Below, piece by piece: positions 1 to 12,861 of a stretch of DNA of 64,000 bases. Positions within the stretch are counted from its first letter, which is position 1. Every line of letters begins with the position of its first letter. The translations under genes and the position numbers were made by a program. This DNA comes from Mesodorylaimus sp. YZB2_4 (lineage: Eukaryota; Nematoda; Enoplea; Dorylaimida; Dorylaimidae): positions 310,001 to 374,000 of the forward strand of contig JASANH010000433.1 of assembly GCA_030248295.1 (NCBI GenBank), given 5' to 3'. The notes under the pieces were generated by a model. That model ran no database searches. It was given only the letters and a program-made list of their open reading frames with translations, and was not told the origin of the DNA.

Positions 1-1
1 C

Positions 2-340
2 GGCGGACTCGAACGTCTTCGACAAAGACAAGGCGGTCAGCCTGGAACAACCCAAGTTGACTTTCCGAACTTGACATCACTTTTTCGTGTTAAGGCATCG
101 GAAAAAGAGGAACTAGAAGGCGCCTATCTGTCCATGGTACCAGAATCGAAAAAGGAAGGAGTAAGTGCGGTCTGCTCATCGCTGTGTACTCGGTCTAAGG
201 GTCAGTTCGTTTCAGGGGAGGGGGAGACGGCTGCCTCGGCACGAGTTGCATCCGAAGCCCCGCAAGCAACGTTGGCCGCGGCCGCTTAGAACGTTTTGGA
301 CGAGAAAGGTGAGTCGACCAAGAAGAAAGGCAAGAAATAA
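2..340 (+). CDS. 3' end of an unidentified gene (two last exons, partial)
   Basis: I do not recognise this protein. Frame 2 is open from the window edge to a good donor (GGA|gtaagt) at 160. A 3' splice site (cgcttag) ends at 289, and the exon 290-340 continues in phase 0 to a TAA stop. The last residues are lysine-rich, ending KKKGKK. The upstream exon is charged (SEKEELEG) and has no membrane segment. The matching splice phase and basic C-terminus support a real gene end, but only about 70 residues are visible and the start lies outside the window. Overlapping minus-strand reading frames at 195-577 look like shadows. Confidence 0.4.
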
Positions 341-3300
341 ATGATGCTGCTGTGGTTCTGTCGAGCTTATGGTTGCTGAGAGTGCTGTCAGTGCGAGGAG
401 TGTGAGCTCTGTGTGCTCTATGTCGTATACTGTGTTCGTAGCACAATCGGCGGGAAAAGGAAGAGCCAGTCTGTTGGCAAAAGGAGCTGGGGCGCACGAT
501 GCAACAAGGGTCTCGTGTGTCCCATGCCGATTATCTTTGAGGTCACTATTAGCTGAGAAGTGCACGGATGAAGCCAATTCTGGGCCAAAGCAAGCGCGCT
601 AGGGCACTTTGACTGGCCATATTAAGTGGGTGCAAGGGGCTCACTGGGCACGAGGCGTACAGACTGGTCATCTCGTGCATGGAGATCGACTTTCACGCAG
701 ATCAGCCATGTTTAGTCGAGTGACCTGCCGTTGCGCGCAACAAAAACGTACAGCATGTACTGTATATCACTTACAGAAAGCTATGAGTTAGGTATAGTTT
801 GTTAAGAGTACAGTAGCTGGGCTGACCTTTTCGTCGTCTGACAACAGACTTTTTTGGAAATCAACTAATAGCGGACGATGCCGCCGCGACAATGTCTTGC
901 AGTCTGTGCAGGAGATGGCCTCACTAGCTTCGCAAGGCATCTGCAACAACTTGCATTACGAGTCCGTTAAAGTGGCCGAACATACTGTTAGAGGCAGCCT
1001 CTCATAACCTAACGTTTATACTGTACATCCCCACTAACAGTTCTGTAATCTTAGCTCGCGTTGTTGAATGATCTAATTGTAAGCCAGCGTCTCGCCCGAT
1101 TTTTGATTAGGTCACAATTTTTGTGAGCAACCCGACCAAATCTCAATTTCCCAATGGAAACCATAAACGGCCCAACTCTACCAGACCCAGCAACTTTTAC
1201 CAAGCGATCTGATCTAACTTTAAAACAAATGCAGACCAAACCCATTGTAGTTTGGCCTGCTTCTTGGGTTCAATCAGTACGTATGTACGTATGAGCACTG
1301 ACTATAGATTGGTTGTTTCTATGCCTAACAAAATCCTCAGCCTCTATTCTCTCATCTTCTTTCTTCACGATCTTCAACATTGCGCTCACGACAGCCTCTC
1401 TTCGATCGTTTTAGAGTGATCTTCCTGTGCATCGATGAGACGACAATGCAGGCTTTTTTCGACCCGTCCTGATCGTTCCAGGGGTGTGTCGATTTTTGGC
1501 CCTTTTTCCGCGGGCTAGGAGGCTTATTAGTTGACCGTATCTTGTCGTCGATTAGGGTCACTATGGGGTGCATACTGGGTAAGAACGCGTGTTGGTCGTG
1601 TTACTTCCAAAGTTTGAGCAAAGGTTTTCGTAACATCTCTTAGAAACAAAGGCTTTGGAATATCGCAACGGGTCAAAGTTTTTAGCCGAAAGAACCAGGT
1701 TTGACCGAACTAGTCTTTGGAGCCGAATCAGGACTCGAACCGGGCCTGGTGTTTTTTAAATGAGTCAGGACCAAACCGGCTCTGCCGAGACCAATCTATA
1801 ATATGCCACCAACTTCTGACCTATCCAAATCCACGCAGAATCACTCTCACAGTCTAAGCAAAGGAGCATTCTGTATTAGAGATGTGAAGTGAATCAAGTA
1901 CGAAGTTTGCGTTGAAATCACCACTACAATCAAAAAAAATTACGACCAAACGCTCTGACCAAAATAAGGCTATCATTTAGACAACGATCCACAAATATTC
2001 TAGAAGATCCGAAAGAACAAAGAAGCCCCAGTGATATCCCTGTGACATGCACGTCAAATCAGTTAGGGTGGCATATACACCCCAACTGATTTGACCTTTT
2101 CTGTCAGAGGAACCTTTTCTGGCCTTTTCTGTCATAGGTGCGATTATTCCGCCGAGTACGGTGAGTAAAGACACGTTTACTCCAGTGCCTTTTGCGATTG
2201 GCTGCTAATAATAATGACACTCAAACTATGGCTCTGCAATGAAAGGAGCCATGGTTTAAAGAGTCCTGCATCTGTACCTGCAGTACAGTACATTTCACGT
2301 TGACTCAGGATCAGGTGCTTAGCAGGCCGCAATTTCAATGTTTGCACCACAGCCCCGCATCTGTGTGGGAATGTGCCAGCAGGGGCCGCGCATTGTTTAA
2401 CGAAACAAGGTTAGTCGAATAAGGATCGCTGTCAAGAGGGCCCGCGGCCTCTATGCACAGCGCATACACACGCAGCTGTACATGTACAGTGCGCGCTCCT
2501 TTGAGCTTTACAATGGCTTTGGAAAATATGATTGCAGAGAAACTTTTCAATATACATAAGTGATACGAAAAATGCACGCGGCAGGCTTACAAGCAAAGTA
2601 TCTTCAAACGTCAGAAGGGCGAGCTATTTGCCAACCAAGAAGATCTTTAACCGACGAATCCAGTCTACGCTCACTTGCATGATCTGATCACCAATGAAAA
2701 GGTGTCTCTTTTATTCGCCACTATCTTCGAGTACAACGTAGGCGACGGCGATGCTAATTCGGTTCATTAGGAAGATCGTTATGGAAAAGTTTATGAGTAA
2801 TTTAAACGTGAAGTTTTGAGACTATGAGTTTCATGACATTTTTCGGTTTTAGTTTCAGTTTCTGTTTCAGGTTGCTTGCTTCGTGCTTTCCTAATGACAA
2901 ACTCCCATATATGGCGTCATCGTAAGCATTGAATAGCACTGTAAACAGCTAAAAAAAACAAAAATAGGTCACACAATAAACGAAACCCGAAACAAGAAAA
3001 TTGGTCACACAATTATCTGTGACCAATTTTCTAGTTTCAGAAGGGGCCATTGCTTGTACTACTCCTCCCCCTTGGGTGCCACTGATGAGCTTTATTGCTG
3101 CCCATTTGGAGGCGGAATTTTTGTAATTTTGCACAAACGTATTAAGTGGACATGCAACCACATGCAACCATATTAGGCTTGCACACAATTTTGCAGAGAT
3201 TGCGGTCTTCTAAGAGCCTCATCCTATCATATTGGATCACGAATTTTCCGAACTCATAATCCTCCAGTACTCTGTACGGCCATTATCTAGGCTATAGTCA

Positions 3301-4959
3301 ATTAGACCATGACAGGCTTCGTGTATGCACACGCGCAGCAAAATAGGCAAAGCACTCACTCAAATTTGTGCAGACACGTATCTCACGCTCGCGATCATCA
3401 GCATCATCAGCAACAGCCGAACACGTGATAATCCTCCTATGACATAAATTGATCTAAAATTTTCAGAAAGTCGCCGAGCCTTGAAACTTCATTCAATAGA
3501 TAATAAAGCAACATTCCAATTTTAGAATCTGGCTACAACCTGAAGGGTCAAAACATATACTGTAATTCCTGGCGAGCACAGCTTGATAACTTGACATTAT
3601 TAGGTATCCAATTCAAAGGCATAATCTGGAGAGGAACTCTATTTGAAGCATGTGACCTTTACTAAATGCTCGATAGAGCCTGTAAAACAAGACAGGATAA
3701 TTTTGGCAAAACATGATCGTAAATATCACACCTCGTGTTGGCACTTTTGAAAGCAAATCATTCTTACTAATCATCTTCCACACATTTTGTTATGGCACAG
3801 GGGATCTGACAATCGTTTTCTCAGGTTTTTCAGCTTATTAACAAAACCGTTTTGACGTGGCCCTGAAAACGAAACAGAGACCTTGGCGGTTTGGAATCAT
3901 GGAAGAGACCCTATGTTAGGACATTGAAAAATACAGATAAGACATAACTGGCCGTGTGCACAATCTGTAATGCCATGATACAATGCTTGAGTGCAAAATT
4001 AGTTGTCTCAACCCCATATTTTATTTACCTGCTTTGGAAACAAACAAGTTGACTGAAAGTTAAAAAAAAAGAGAAAGTCATCAGATTAATCAAACCAGCT
4101 CATACCTTCTGTATATTCTGAGTCTGTTCGTAAAGTCACAAGAGACAGAGTCACATTGCCTTTGTTATCAACCATGATTGATCTTGTCGAACTCGGCCGC
4201 GGTATGCAGAGCAATATGATTACAGTAATTAATAACGACCCGCTTACCATTCGGCTATGCCACGCACATAAGCATTCACAGATCATCCTCTCTTAGGCTA
4301 CATGAACTACAGCATTAAACGGGGCATAAATAGGGTCATCGAACACTTTGGAAAAGACGTAGGCGTTTCTTTTTCCATCCTGCTAACACCGTTGATTAAA
4401 AAACAGGGTCAGTGAAGGTCACGCTTGGGTGCAGAGTATATTAAGCTGGCAATCGAGACAAACGCCCACCTTGCTGGCCAATGATGAAATTCAATTATTG
4501 CGGAAGCTGCGCCTCGATGCTCATATGCACGGCAGCGCAGATTCTGTCACGCACCTCCTGCATATGCGTTTGTACTTTGCTATCTTGCCTCTTATCGCCA
4601 ACGGAATAGAGGAAGTTAAATCAATTAGGTCTGCCTAGGACTGAGTCGGAAATCATTTCCAGAACATGGTCAACTAGAGCTACATTGGAAATCGCACTGC
4701 TGTCTCGTTCCCAGACAGATTGGTCCTGTACAAAGCCTGATGACATGACCGCCAACATATTGGAAACAGGATTTGGTCGCATTTTGTCATGTACGCCTGC
4801 AAGGTTCTACTTAACAAACGGAAAGGACAATAGAAGCTCAAATGTGAGAGCACCTAAATAATGTGGTGTCACAAATACTGTAAATCATAAAATCGTATTG
4901 AAGACTTCTAGCGATTCACGAAGTAATGGATTCTAAAAAATCAGATTTTATTTAGCATA
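341..4959. other. No gene recognised (intergenic)
   Basis: No reading frame here has family motifs or a splice structure I could link together. The sequence is mixed AT-rich DNA with short A-runs. It lies between the 3' end of the first gene and the 3' end of the KChIP-like gene, so it may hold untranslated regions of both. Confidence 0.5.
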
Positions 4960-7284
4960 CTAAAAAGCTATCTTTTTTATTCTTACGTCTAAACAGGCGT
5001 TTATAAATTCATCTTTCGTAACCACACCTTCGCCATTGACGTCCATTGTCTGAAACAGGTGATCAAAAGGACAGTTCAGGCTCGCAATACCATATCTGTT
5101 GCACAGTATATGCCTAGAAGGCCAGGAATAAAAAAGCACTCACGTCAAAAATTTCTTTGGCTCTTGCTTTAACGTAAAAGCGATCGGGTGGCGGGTCCGT
5201 GTTTCGACCTAATAGATCGTAAATGGAGAACATAACTCGAGAAAATTCGCCCAATGTAATAAACCCATCCCTATCCAAGTCGTACAAGCGAAATGTCCAT
5301 TCGAGTTTTTCTACTGATGTACCTCGAGATAGAGTGGACAAAACCAGAGCTATTTCCTGAAAAGTCAAACGAAATACGTGGGCTTGCCATATCGCATTTC
5401 TTCAATTCACTTCCGCCAATGCAATTCAAAACGAGTTCTAGAATCGATTACGCATAAAATGTCCCGACTCGATGGGCTGTGGTTTCCTCTCACGATCAGT
5501 GAAAGTGCATAAATCAGGAATGCATGCCCTGTCACTGAAGGCACATTTGGGACGCTTGTGTTTTCCATCATTGTGGATAGCCTACAGCTTTTATAATATT
5601 GACTTACTGCAAATGTCATCTGGCTTTCACTACTATCACCGACCGCATTGAAGACGTAAGTGGCGTAGCGAGAAGAATCTGAAAGCGAAGGCAGCATAAA
5701 GGCTTCGTGGCATGCTTGACAACCGGGTGCTCATGTGCACTTTTTCTCACTTTGCAACATGGCAGAGCGTATTTGTGATAATAGGGGTGGTGTGGTAAAG
5801 AGATGGCTGGGAAAGATCATCATGATGGGAACAAAAAGGATGCACGGATAACAGTGACCAACTCAAGTCTAAAAGAGACACCTGGCATTCTAGCTGGTGC
5901 ATCTAGAAAAGATTGCTCGCGCGATTTCAGGTGGGATACGCCATTCAAGATCTTTCCCAGTCTGACAAATATATACCAAGCGATTCCCAAGAAATTGTAT
6001 TTTCGCTGAGATGTCAGTATTTTATGGGTTTTTTGTCGAAATATAGCCCATTACGAACCTCCTTGAGGAAAAATCTTGGCGAAAATGTCCTTGAAATGAT
6101 CTATGGTTATAAATCCACTCGGACACGCCTGCAAGCAGAAAATGCAATCAAACTAATATAAGTCGAAGCGAAATAGCAAGTGTGTTTACTTGTTTGAATC
6201 CCCTATACATCACTTTCAATTCTCGTCTCGTAAATTTCGTAATACCCATCAGTCGTTCTAAACTTTCCGGTTGGTACACCACCACTTTTGGATCGAGTTC
6301 CTCGGACTCATTATCTGGAAAGCAAGTACTCGATAAAATTAGCAGGAGAGAAAAAAGGTCATTTCTGACGGTTAGTCCAGACCAGCTTACCCACAGTTTT
6401 CCATTTTCCACTCAAAGTATATCTGAGCTCTTTATGGAAAACCTGTCCCATGACACGTGCAAGGGCTGGCTGGTTCTTATCAGCGGAAAACAAGACCCTA
6501 ATTACACTGGGTTACGTCATTGGATGATGCGCCGAGGGGCAGGCTCTTTGATTTTTAAGGCTCACTGACACAGGCCCATTGTGGGCATGAAGAGTAAGAC
6601 AAGACTGCGGACGAGGCGAGAAGACTCTCGTGTATCCTACTTTGTGCCAGAGTCGAATCAGACAACATAATATAATATATTTATCCTTCTTCTGGCTCGT
6701 CTCTCGATGCTCAAGTCGATGATTAGAAAGGAAAATTGAACGGCATTTCCCAAGCTTCGCCCTTTCGCAACGCCTCCGTCCACCAACTAGGCACCGGTCT
6801 ATGTCGGCCGCTCGGATATCTCATCGTGGAAGAGAGTAGAATCAACGCTTTTGCTCAAAGCAGATGCGACCACGCTCAGGAGAATTACTCGTCAGTCTCC
6901 TATGGCATAGCCGAGAAAGGAAAGGAAAACGTCATCCCGTTGAGGAGAATAATCAAATAGGCCTTGACACGGCTCGACGTCTTGACGTCGTTGGAAAGGG
7001 GAAAATGAAATGGGCTAGTCCCCAACTAAATGCTTTCTCTCAATCACATACCAAATGATCTTCCCTCGGAAAACTAAAACTCATTTTTCACTTCCCGCGC
7101 CTTTTATGGAAGAAATGTCATCATTCTTAGTTAACTCAAATCAAGTCCCTTCCTTGTAAAGTCATTTTCGCCTAGGCACAAAAAAGCGTAGCACTTAATG
7201 AAAATAAAAACTTTATAGAGAAGACTTACTAAAAAGCGTTTTTCTTCTCCTCATCAGTGCTTCCCTGGAGACACCGACACCCAT
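4960..7284 (-). CDS. KChIP/neuronal calcium sensor-like EF-hand protein
   Basis: Six coding exons: 7284-7230, 6314-6190, 6128-6059, 5678-5608, 5356-5144, 5049-4960. All phases match, giving 207 residues. The start MGVGVS fits an N-myristoylation site, as in many calcium sensors. The core is typical of Kv channel-interacting proteins: KFTRRELKVMYRGFK, then ACPSG, IFPQGDSSRYATYVFNA, LSRGTSVEKLEW, and EF-hand 3 (DLDRDGFITLGE, residues 133-144). EF-hand 4 (DVNGEGVVTKDE, 181-192) keeps its ligands. EF-hand 2 is degenerate: its first ligand Asp and its central Gly are gone. The C-terminus after EF4 is short (KKIAF) compared with mammalian KChIPs. The expected role is calcium sensing at the membrane, modulating Kv4 channels or binding other partners. 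It could be another neuronal calcium sensor, but EF3 spacing and the GDSSRYA region favour KChIP. Confidence 0.88.
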
Positions 7285-8227
7285 AATGAAAGAAGAGAAG
7301 CCGAAGGGTTATCTAATATTTGATACTGTACAATTGGCCTTTTGGAAATTGGAGAGCCCTAAGAGATGAGAAGCGAATAGACGACATGATACACTCTGCC
7401 CGCATCGACCACTCCATCTATGGTCGGAGTCATTCTATCGAAGCTGTGCGCCACGGCGCCTCGGCGCGGCCGAATGGGAGTTTATAAATGATCACGTGTA
7501 AATGAAGGCTTCTTTTTTCAGTTTCAATCTCGAAATCTCAACGAGCAACAGCTGTTCCTCGTTCGGACTTGGGACCCGCTACTTGTGTAGGTGTTCCGAC
7601 GGATGTACTGTGCCTATACATAAAAGGACTGATCAAGGTTTTCCTGCAAGGTCTTTTTTGCATTAGGATTAATGCATTTTTAAAGAACCGAAAGAACTAG
7701 AATAAATGCTAGTCCCTCTGACCACTGACCTCCTTTCTCGAGTAGGTGCAAGGAGCAATAAAAAGGAGCTTTGTGCGACGTGAAAAACTTTTTTTCTAGT
7801 GCTGTAATAAATCAGACCAACGTACCTAATCTTGGTCGGTCCGCTCAAAGGGACTCCTGAGAGAAACAAAAAGATGATTTCGAAAGCGTCATTGACTCAA
7901 AATCAGCGGATATGTCACAGTCATCGGATAACGGCAGACGAGGCTTTTTCACAGGAAAAAGGGCGTAATAAAAAAGGCCTATCCTTAACGAGAATCTAGC
8001 AGCTGCCTTGATTGCTTAGCTACGGAACAAAAAATGGTCATACGACTTATAGAATAGCAGAAAAACCAGAAAGGAAACACGACACAGGGTCTCACGGTGA
8101 GTAGCAGTATGGCTATGACTATGACAAGGCATGTACGCTTTTTGCCTGCCTTTCGCACATGACCACGGCTGCCCACGCTCCCATTTTTACGACTTTCTCA
8201 TCAAGTCAAGCAGCACTGTACTGGCAA
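7285..8227. other. Upstream region of the KChIP-like gene
   Basis: No coding exon could be linked here. It probably holds the promoter and 5' leader of the minus-strand KChIP-like gene. The GC-rich stretch at 7441-7480 contains tandem ggcgc motifs. I see no clear TATA box. Confidence 0.35.
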
Positions 8228-8395
8228 TTTTCCTGTTAGGGTACCGTTTTATCACATCATCTAACGCACTCGAGGATGGGCACAATGCCCAAGAATTGAC
8301 GCACCCGGCCGCGGATCGAACACTCGCCTGTAAGTTGCACAGGGTGGAAATAACGCCTAAATCCTTTCGGCCACGAACTGGGCCAACAAGTTACA
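8228..8395 (-). repeat. SINE-A copy (tRNA-derived, diverged)
   Basis: Read on the minus strand it matches the SINE-A family: a tRNA-like head with a box B core GTTCGATCC in gcgagtgttcgatccgcgg, followed by the family tail with CTCGAGTGCG and a gatgtg-ataaaac end. It is more diverged than the plus-strand copies. Confidence 0.6.
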
Positions 8396-8735
8396 TACCA
8401 TGTGGTGATGTACAACGCAGAGGCTTATAAATTAAGACGTATCACATCTTACTGACTCCACCTACTACAGAAGAGGCTTGCGGGTAGTATATGCACCTGA
8501 ATAACTGAGTAAAAGGATAGTCCTCGGGCCATCTTCTGATGAGGTCGCAGATCAAGGGAAACACGTCCAACAATAGCAGATTTTAATATAACCGAGGTCA
8601 AAACTTCAAACTACATACAGTACTATAGCCCCGTTCACCCTGTACTATATCTTTAAAAAACGAAAAAGATCAACATTGCTTCCGCCTCACTAAAATCCCT
8701 CTGCGGTTACCACCCTGCTCCGACTCATCCCACTC

Positions 8736-9601
8736 TCACCAATCTAGGTTTACGCCGTGCTCCCCAATCAAGTGATCTCGCAACTTCTGCTTCGTTTCGG
8801 AGACGATCGAGAAAACGGATAGGCCGCAATAATAATTGCCCCTGGCAGTCATCGCCCCCGAACTGCTTCCCGACCTGCAATGAAGAAATGCCATGGAATC
8901 GCCCGTAAACACTGCCGGAACCATTAGCCACTCCCTGACCACCTGCCCGTCTGATAACTTACCCGTCCGCTCCAGTCACGCCCTCGTTGCCACTAGGCCC
9001 CACCACGTTCTCGGCGTGAACTGAATCATTCGCCTCCCTCCGAGTTTGACCACGAACCCTTCTTGTGGGGCCCGAGTCTGACAGCCCCAGCAAAGTTTTG
9101 ATGATACTTACGTCGGTTGCTGCACTGAAGCATCGCCGCCTCCTCCGTTATCCACCTGGCCGTGTTGACCATTTACAATTTCCGCTTCTTCCTGGCCACC
9201 TTTTTCGACTGGACGAAACATCTGACCAACCAAGTCGTCCAAGACCAGGTTCACCTCAGGGATCATGCGCTTATATTTCACCTGGAAAAAGAAGACTGGC
9301 TCAGAAAACAATGACTGAGAAACCGAGAAACAAACATCCTGAATAGCCCTCGAGAAAAAAAGCTACAATTGCTCTGTGCTGAGAGAAGTGCTATGAGAGA
9401 TCTTCAAGCTAGATTTGGGAACCCATAACCGGAAGAGGCAATCGCTGCCGCTCTTACTGTAACTTCCGGGCCGCATGTCGGGCTGGTTTCCAAATGATCG
9501 TCGGCGTCTTGAATATCGAAATATTTTCGTCCGCACGTCACGCAAGTCAGCGTCGAAAATGTTCCTTCGCCGTGAACGATGGCCGTGTGACGTTCCATCA
9601 T
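8736..9601 (-). CDS. Small zinc-finger protein, four exons
   Basis: Exons 9601-9458, 9281-9112, 9061-8963, 8874-8736 join with consistent phases into 183 residues. The N-terminal exon has a CVTC...H...C arrangement (C2HC-like finger). The middle is acidic and polar. The last exon has YYCGLS followed by KLRDHLIGEHG, a C2H2-like finger in which the second cysteine is Ser. The paralogous sequence near 63.6 kb has CGLC at this spot, so the finger here may be degenerate. Exon 3 shares AENVVGPS and VTGADG with the 63.7-kb paralogue. A nucleic-acid-binding role is inferred only from the fingers. The start at 9601 is the first Met after an in-frame stop; the second Met at 9598 is equally possible. 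Confidence 0.6.
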
Positions 9602-9828
9602 TGTTTATTCGATAGACAAACGCAGGATGCGCACTCGAAGTCTATGAAACAAGACACTAATTGGTACAGGACAATTTCAAAAACTTCTCACGTTCATACA
9701 CCTAGAAAAATAATCACTTGACGCCCACGCAGTTTCCCAAGAAATATCATTCCATAAATTAATAGCTGACCAAATAAAGCTCTGCCTATAAGCTTCAAAG
9801 TTTAGTCTGGGAACAACAAGATGGTGCG

Positions 9829-10510
9829 GCTAACAAGTCCTGGCGCTAGCACGGCAAAAAGATTTGTGACTAAAACGTGCATTGGTAAAATCCTGAAAAC
9901 CGTGATAGAACTTATAAAACTGGCACATTTTCAAACACTTTCTTCTGTTATAAAGTGACGACCATCCAGATCTGACTAAGGCATCCTGATACGATATGCT
10001 AAAATCATTCAGATAAAGCCTAAGAGCATAATGTTGCGCTCGTTCTAACTCGGCAATATCTTTCGTCAACACTGGATCCCAGCACACTGAACCATACTCA
10101 AGAACACTGCGAATACAAGCTTTGTATACGAATCCAAACACCTTAGCATCACAATTTCTGCCAAGCTTTCTCCTCAAGGCGCCAATCATATTAGTCGCTT
10201 TACGAACAGTGTTAGAAGTGTGCTCACTGAACTTCATATCGCTTGAAAACAAGATGCCCAAATATGTTACCTTGTCGCATTTTACCAGCTTTTGTCCGTC
10301 GATATACAAATCTGGAACATCAGGTAATCGATTATGACCATACCGGAATAAGATGAGTTTTGATTTTGATGCACTAAATCCCAAACCGTTCGGTTGAATC
10401 CAGTCCGAAATAAAATCAATGGCAGGTTGTACCAGCCGATCCAAATCGCTGATATTATTGATTGGTGCAAGCAGAGATGAATCATCGGCGTACGCTTGTA
10501 AGAGAAAATC
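9829..10510 (-). mobile_element. 5'-truncated LINE (non-LTR) reverse transcriptase fragment
   Basis: An uninterrupted frame of over 200 codons begins next to the catalytic YADD box (10481-10492). It continues with LGFSASKSKLILFR, VTYLGILFSSDMKF and the distal RT/thumb region with WDPVLTKDIAELERAQ, typical of Jockey/CR1-type non-LTR elements. Everything upstream of YADD (endonuclease and RT fingers) is missing, as expected for 5' truncation. The open frame implies a fairly recent insertion. Confidence 0.85.
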
Positions 10511-11659
10511 AGATCACCATCACCCATCATCCATCACCGATCGATCGGCAGTTCGAAGCATTGGACGATGAAGAGAAATGCATTCGAGGCACTCGTGCAC
10601 GGCGGCCATAACGTCAGTTTAATTCGATATCTGTCGATCGATCAATCGATTCGGAAAACTTATCTAGAAAGTATCGATTGTTAGAAAATCAAACCTCAGG
10701 CTTCGCAACAATGGCGGGGTAAAATTTAGCTGCGGATCTTATCACAAGAACAATTAGAGAAAAACGGGAAACGCGGAAAGCATGTTCTAGAAAAGGACAA
10801 TCAGGAGGGTTTGCAAGAAAGTTCTTGCTAGCTAGCCCGGCAGGCCGCACTGTGCAGTGCAGGCGTACCTCAGAGCGCTGATTGGTCAAACACAATCTCA
10901 CGCTGCGTCTTGCAGCGATCTGCAACTTGTGACGACTCCCGCGTAGCTCGTTCTAATCAATGGAAATCTTCTTTTCGCCAGTTAGCACAAGCCAGCTATT
11001 GTACACCAGTTGGAATGCGTCAGATGGAAGTACCTCGCGAAAAGATGAGTTACGGGCCCGTACGCATACGCGAAGGAGATAATGCGACACCTAATTTCGC
11101 GACAATACGGATAAATCACTGTGCAGAGGAAAGTGTGTCAAAGTTGCCACTGGAGCGCATAGCAGGCGTTCTTATCAAGATAGTCGTAGGCTACTAAAGT
11201 GCTCAGTTCATGTGCCCATCCCTCCACGCGAACGGGCTGATTGCGAGTAAAACGACCTATTTGATCCCCGGATGGACCATGACCTGAAGATAGCTCCATA
11301 TTCATCCGGATAGCGTCAGTGACGTAGATTCATTAGCTGGTACATCTGTGGACCAAGCAGGGTTCCAGACTCCTCAAAAGAGCCAGGTGGAGTTTGGACC
11401 AGTCTGGCAGTTGGAGTTAATGTCTCTTTAGTTCATCACCGAAATTTTGTTGATTAATTGCATGCATGCACTGTCTCGTCCAAGATTCCTAATCGTGTCT
11501 TGAATCGTTCCATCTCGGTCGCCTATGTCTTTGGGTTCAGAGCAGACAACGGTTTGACTCATGGAATTCTCAAAAGACTTTCTCGATGGCGACTCACTGA
11601 CCAGGGCAGTGCGTGGAAGCGTAGACAATGCGGACAATGCGTGGAGAGTTAGTAGAAGA
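10511..11659. other. No gene recognised
   Basis: There are short frames only, without recognisable domains. The stretch 10620-10680 is rich in ATCGAT. The 288-nt plus-strand frame at 10910-11197 has no family resemblance I can defend. Confidence 0.4.
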
Positions 11660-11795
11660 CCGGCCTCGTGGCTCGGTGGGTTAGGCGTCTGCCTCTCACG
11701 CCGGGTGCGCAGTTACGGGCGAGTGTTGGACTCGCGGGCTGGTAAATCATTTCGTGTAAAATAAGTCCCTTCACCCACAAGCACGCACAGTACAC
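11660..11795 (+). repeat. SINE-A copy (tRNA-derived)
   Basis: It opens with a tRNA-like head: box A in TGGCTCGGTGGGTTAGGCG and box B in GTGTTGGACTC. The family-specific tail follows (aagtcccttcaccc). The 3' end is shorter than in the 27-kb and 41-kb copies. Confidence 0.8.
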
Positions 11796-11923
11796 TCAAT
11801 GCAGATTGCACAATGGCACAAGGCCCTAACGCCACGCAACTCAGTGTGCCAATGATATCCAGTACTTCAGTGACTAATCATGAACAATCACAGCAAAACA
11901 GTCACGCGGAAAAATCAACCTCA

Positions 11924-12615
11924 CTAGCAGCTTAACCTAGTCAATTCCTGGGATTCTTCCGGATACTCGGTTCTATTTATTCCAGCAGGGGGACCGCCTG
12001 GAAGTTCATAATAGACTTTTTCCAAGACGCGGGCAAAAGTAGAAGCCAGATATTTGGCTGTGTTGAGTCCAGTTCGGGAACACACCTTGACGAGATCGCC
12101 TTTTCTGCAGTTTAGACGACAGTCGAAGAATATGTGCAGTCAGGGTAGCCTTGTAAAATAGGAGATCAGAAGTGAGCTGATTGGCTTACTTGCAGCTCGA
12201 GTTGAGAAAGTCGGCACGATAAAGCAGGTAGTATGGACGGGTCATCTTCTGCAAAGTATTATTCTAGAGTTCAGCACAGATGCTAATTACATAGTGATCT
12301 TACCGTGAAATTCTCTTACCTTTGGATTGCTCGTTCATGCGAGAAAGCATAATTTCTGTAACTTTTGCATCGTTCGTTGCCCTTATTTGAAGCACTTCTC
12401 CACAGTTGTATCATACAGTCGTAACCAGCTTTGAACTCTAGAACAAGATACTTGACTGTGCTGTAGAAGCATTGACTGGACTTACCTTGACTGCAAACGT
12501 TGCTCCACAAGTTGACTAGACTTTCGGCCAAGTAGGCATGAAATCGATACTGCTGCACTTTGCGAGCGGGTATTGGGCATGCCTCGATGCAAGAACGGAT
12601 CTGATCACGGGCTCC
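11924..12615 (-). pseudogene. Broken third member of the secreted CX3C family
   Basis: Four exon-like blocks match exons 3-5 of the two secreted genes at 44-47 kb. Block ending at 12486 has CIEACP and AESLVNLWSNVC. Block 12437-12320 has YDCMIQLWRS. Block 12248-12190 ends NSSCK before a donor. Block 12149-11924 has FFDCRLNCRKGDLVKVC and a TAG stop. Donor phases (1, 2, 2) match the intact genes. Two breaks are visible: the last block has an in-frame TGA between the only AG acceptor (ends 12150) and the homologous part, and the exon-4 halves do not join in frame. The signal-peptide exon and exon 2 are missing; repeat sequence begins about 12670. It is most likely a pseudogene. Confidence 0.7.
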
Positions 12616-12861
12616 GATCGAAGAAAATAGATCTCTTGAATTTTTGTTTTGATTCTACCCATTTGAGTGGAGCGGCCAGCAATCAAACCTTCCAAGCAAG
12701 GGGACTGGCCAAACACCAGTTTCCCTCTCTATGTCTTCACTTTTTCTAAGTGCCTGGACCACTTGGGAGCATCCTGGACCAGTTACTGGCATGCAAAAGT
12801 GACTTCGTAGGTTGGGCGGGCCCTCCCCGGGCTTCTAGCCATTTTGTCCAGCCAGCCAGCA

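Noticed and set aside
8520-8570. Hammerhead-ribozyme-like ctgatgag at 8535
   Set aside because: The required closing GAAA after a paired stem II is not in register, so the core is incomplete.
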